This document shows positions 41,604 to 41,657 of a DNA stretch of 41,657 nucleotides, in pieces. A program made the translations under genes and the position numbers. This stretch comes from an uncultured Bacteroidota bacterium (GTDB taxonomy: Bacteria; Bacteroidota; Bacteroidia; AKYH767-A; 2013-40CM-41-45). The stretch covers positions 1 to 41,657 of the forward strand of contig CALMQM010000031.1 in the NCBI GenBank assembly GCA_937871435.1, read 5' to 3'. The notes below the pieces were generated by a model. That model searched no databases and was not told the origin of the DNA. It was given only the letters and a program-made list of their open reading frames with translations. Within the stretch, counting starts at the first letter, position 1. Each line of letters starts with the position of its first letter.

Positions 41604-41657
41604 CCTAATACCTAATACCTAATACCTAATACCTAATACCTAATACCTAATACCTAA
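41604..41657. repeat. Tandem heptanucleotide array (CCTAATA)n
   Basis: Seven complete identical CCTAATA units plus five bases of an eighth run to the right edge of the window, so the true copy number is larger. No mismatches are seen. The array is outside any gene, downstream of the acyl-CoA mutase gene. Confidence 0.97.

Noticed and set aside
41604-41657. CRISPR array at the right edge
   Set aside because: The units are seven bases, directly adjacent and without spacers, so this is a simple tandem repeat.

Overview
The window looks like a chromosomal segment of a free-living member of the Bacteroidota. The reasons are taxonomic markers seen directly: six predicted exported proteins ending in type IX secretion (T9SS) type-A sorting domains, a DUF3078 outer-membrane protein, a zinc-free type B ribosomal protein L31, a two-component propeller sensor, lipoproteins with an acidic/lysine export tag after the lipid cysteine, and promoters matching the Bacteroidota TTTG-N18/19-TAnnTTTG consensus. 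The composition is moderately AT-rich throughout. I see no phage, transposase, integrase, tRNA, rRNA or CRISPR array.

Layout. 1-3.6 kb: the start of a DnaQ-like exonuclease running off the left edge, a T9SS repeat protein, an exported WD40 protein and a small Lys/Ala heptad-repeat protein, all on the minus strand. 3.7-6.2 kb: a crcB (fluoride channel)-carbonic anhydrase pair and an mscL-DUF3078 pair, minus strand. 6.5-9.3 kb, plus strand: an ABC-F ATPase, a 48-codon candidate membrane mini-protein and apaG. 9.3-24 kb is the exported/surface block: a small T9SS protein, a LuxR-type response regulator with its propeller histidine kinase, a surface-type lipoprotein, a DUF1800/DUF1501 pair, an Asp-box (BNR) propeller protein, an SRPBCC protein and a T9SS quantitation-repeat protein. 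24-31 kb is housekeeping: mazG, a 2-Cys peroxiredoxin, a ZIP metal transporter, a methyltransferase, and a corA-rRNA methyltransferase-pfkA operon. 31-36 kb: a beta-helix lipoprotein-WbqC pair and a seven-PKD T9SS protein. 35.7-41.5 kb: a DUF349 protein, divergent rpmE2, then an operon of a GlmU-like protein, an unrecognised membrane-anchored protein and an acyl-CoA mutase large subunit. The right edge is a heptanucleotide tandem-repeat array that continues beyond the window.

How the genes work together. The plausible functional unit in the accessory part is the 10.3-21.4 kb block: a periplasmic-sensing two-component system, a lipoprotein carrying a surface-export tag, and the DUF1800-DUF1501-Asp-box set of exported proteins. 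The DUF1800/DUF1501 pairing is a known recurrent association; linking it to the two-component system and to the Asp-box protein is my inference from position only. I did not find a complete, clearly new defence or biosynthetic system. The least explained items are the 48-codon mini-protein after the ABC-F gene, the unrecognised protein in the mutase operon, the Cys-patterned PKD array and the heptamer repeat mosaic.
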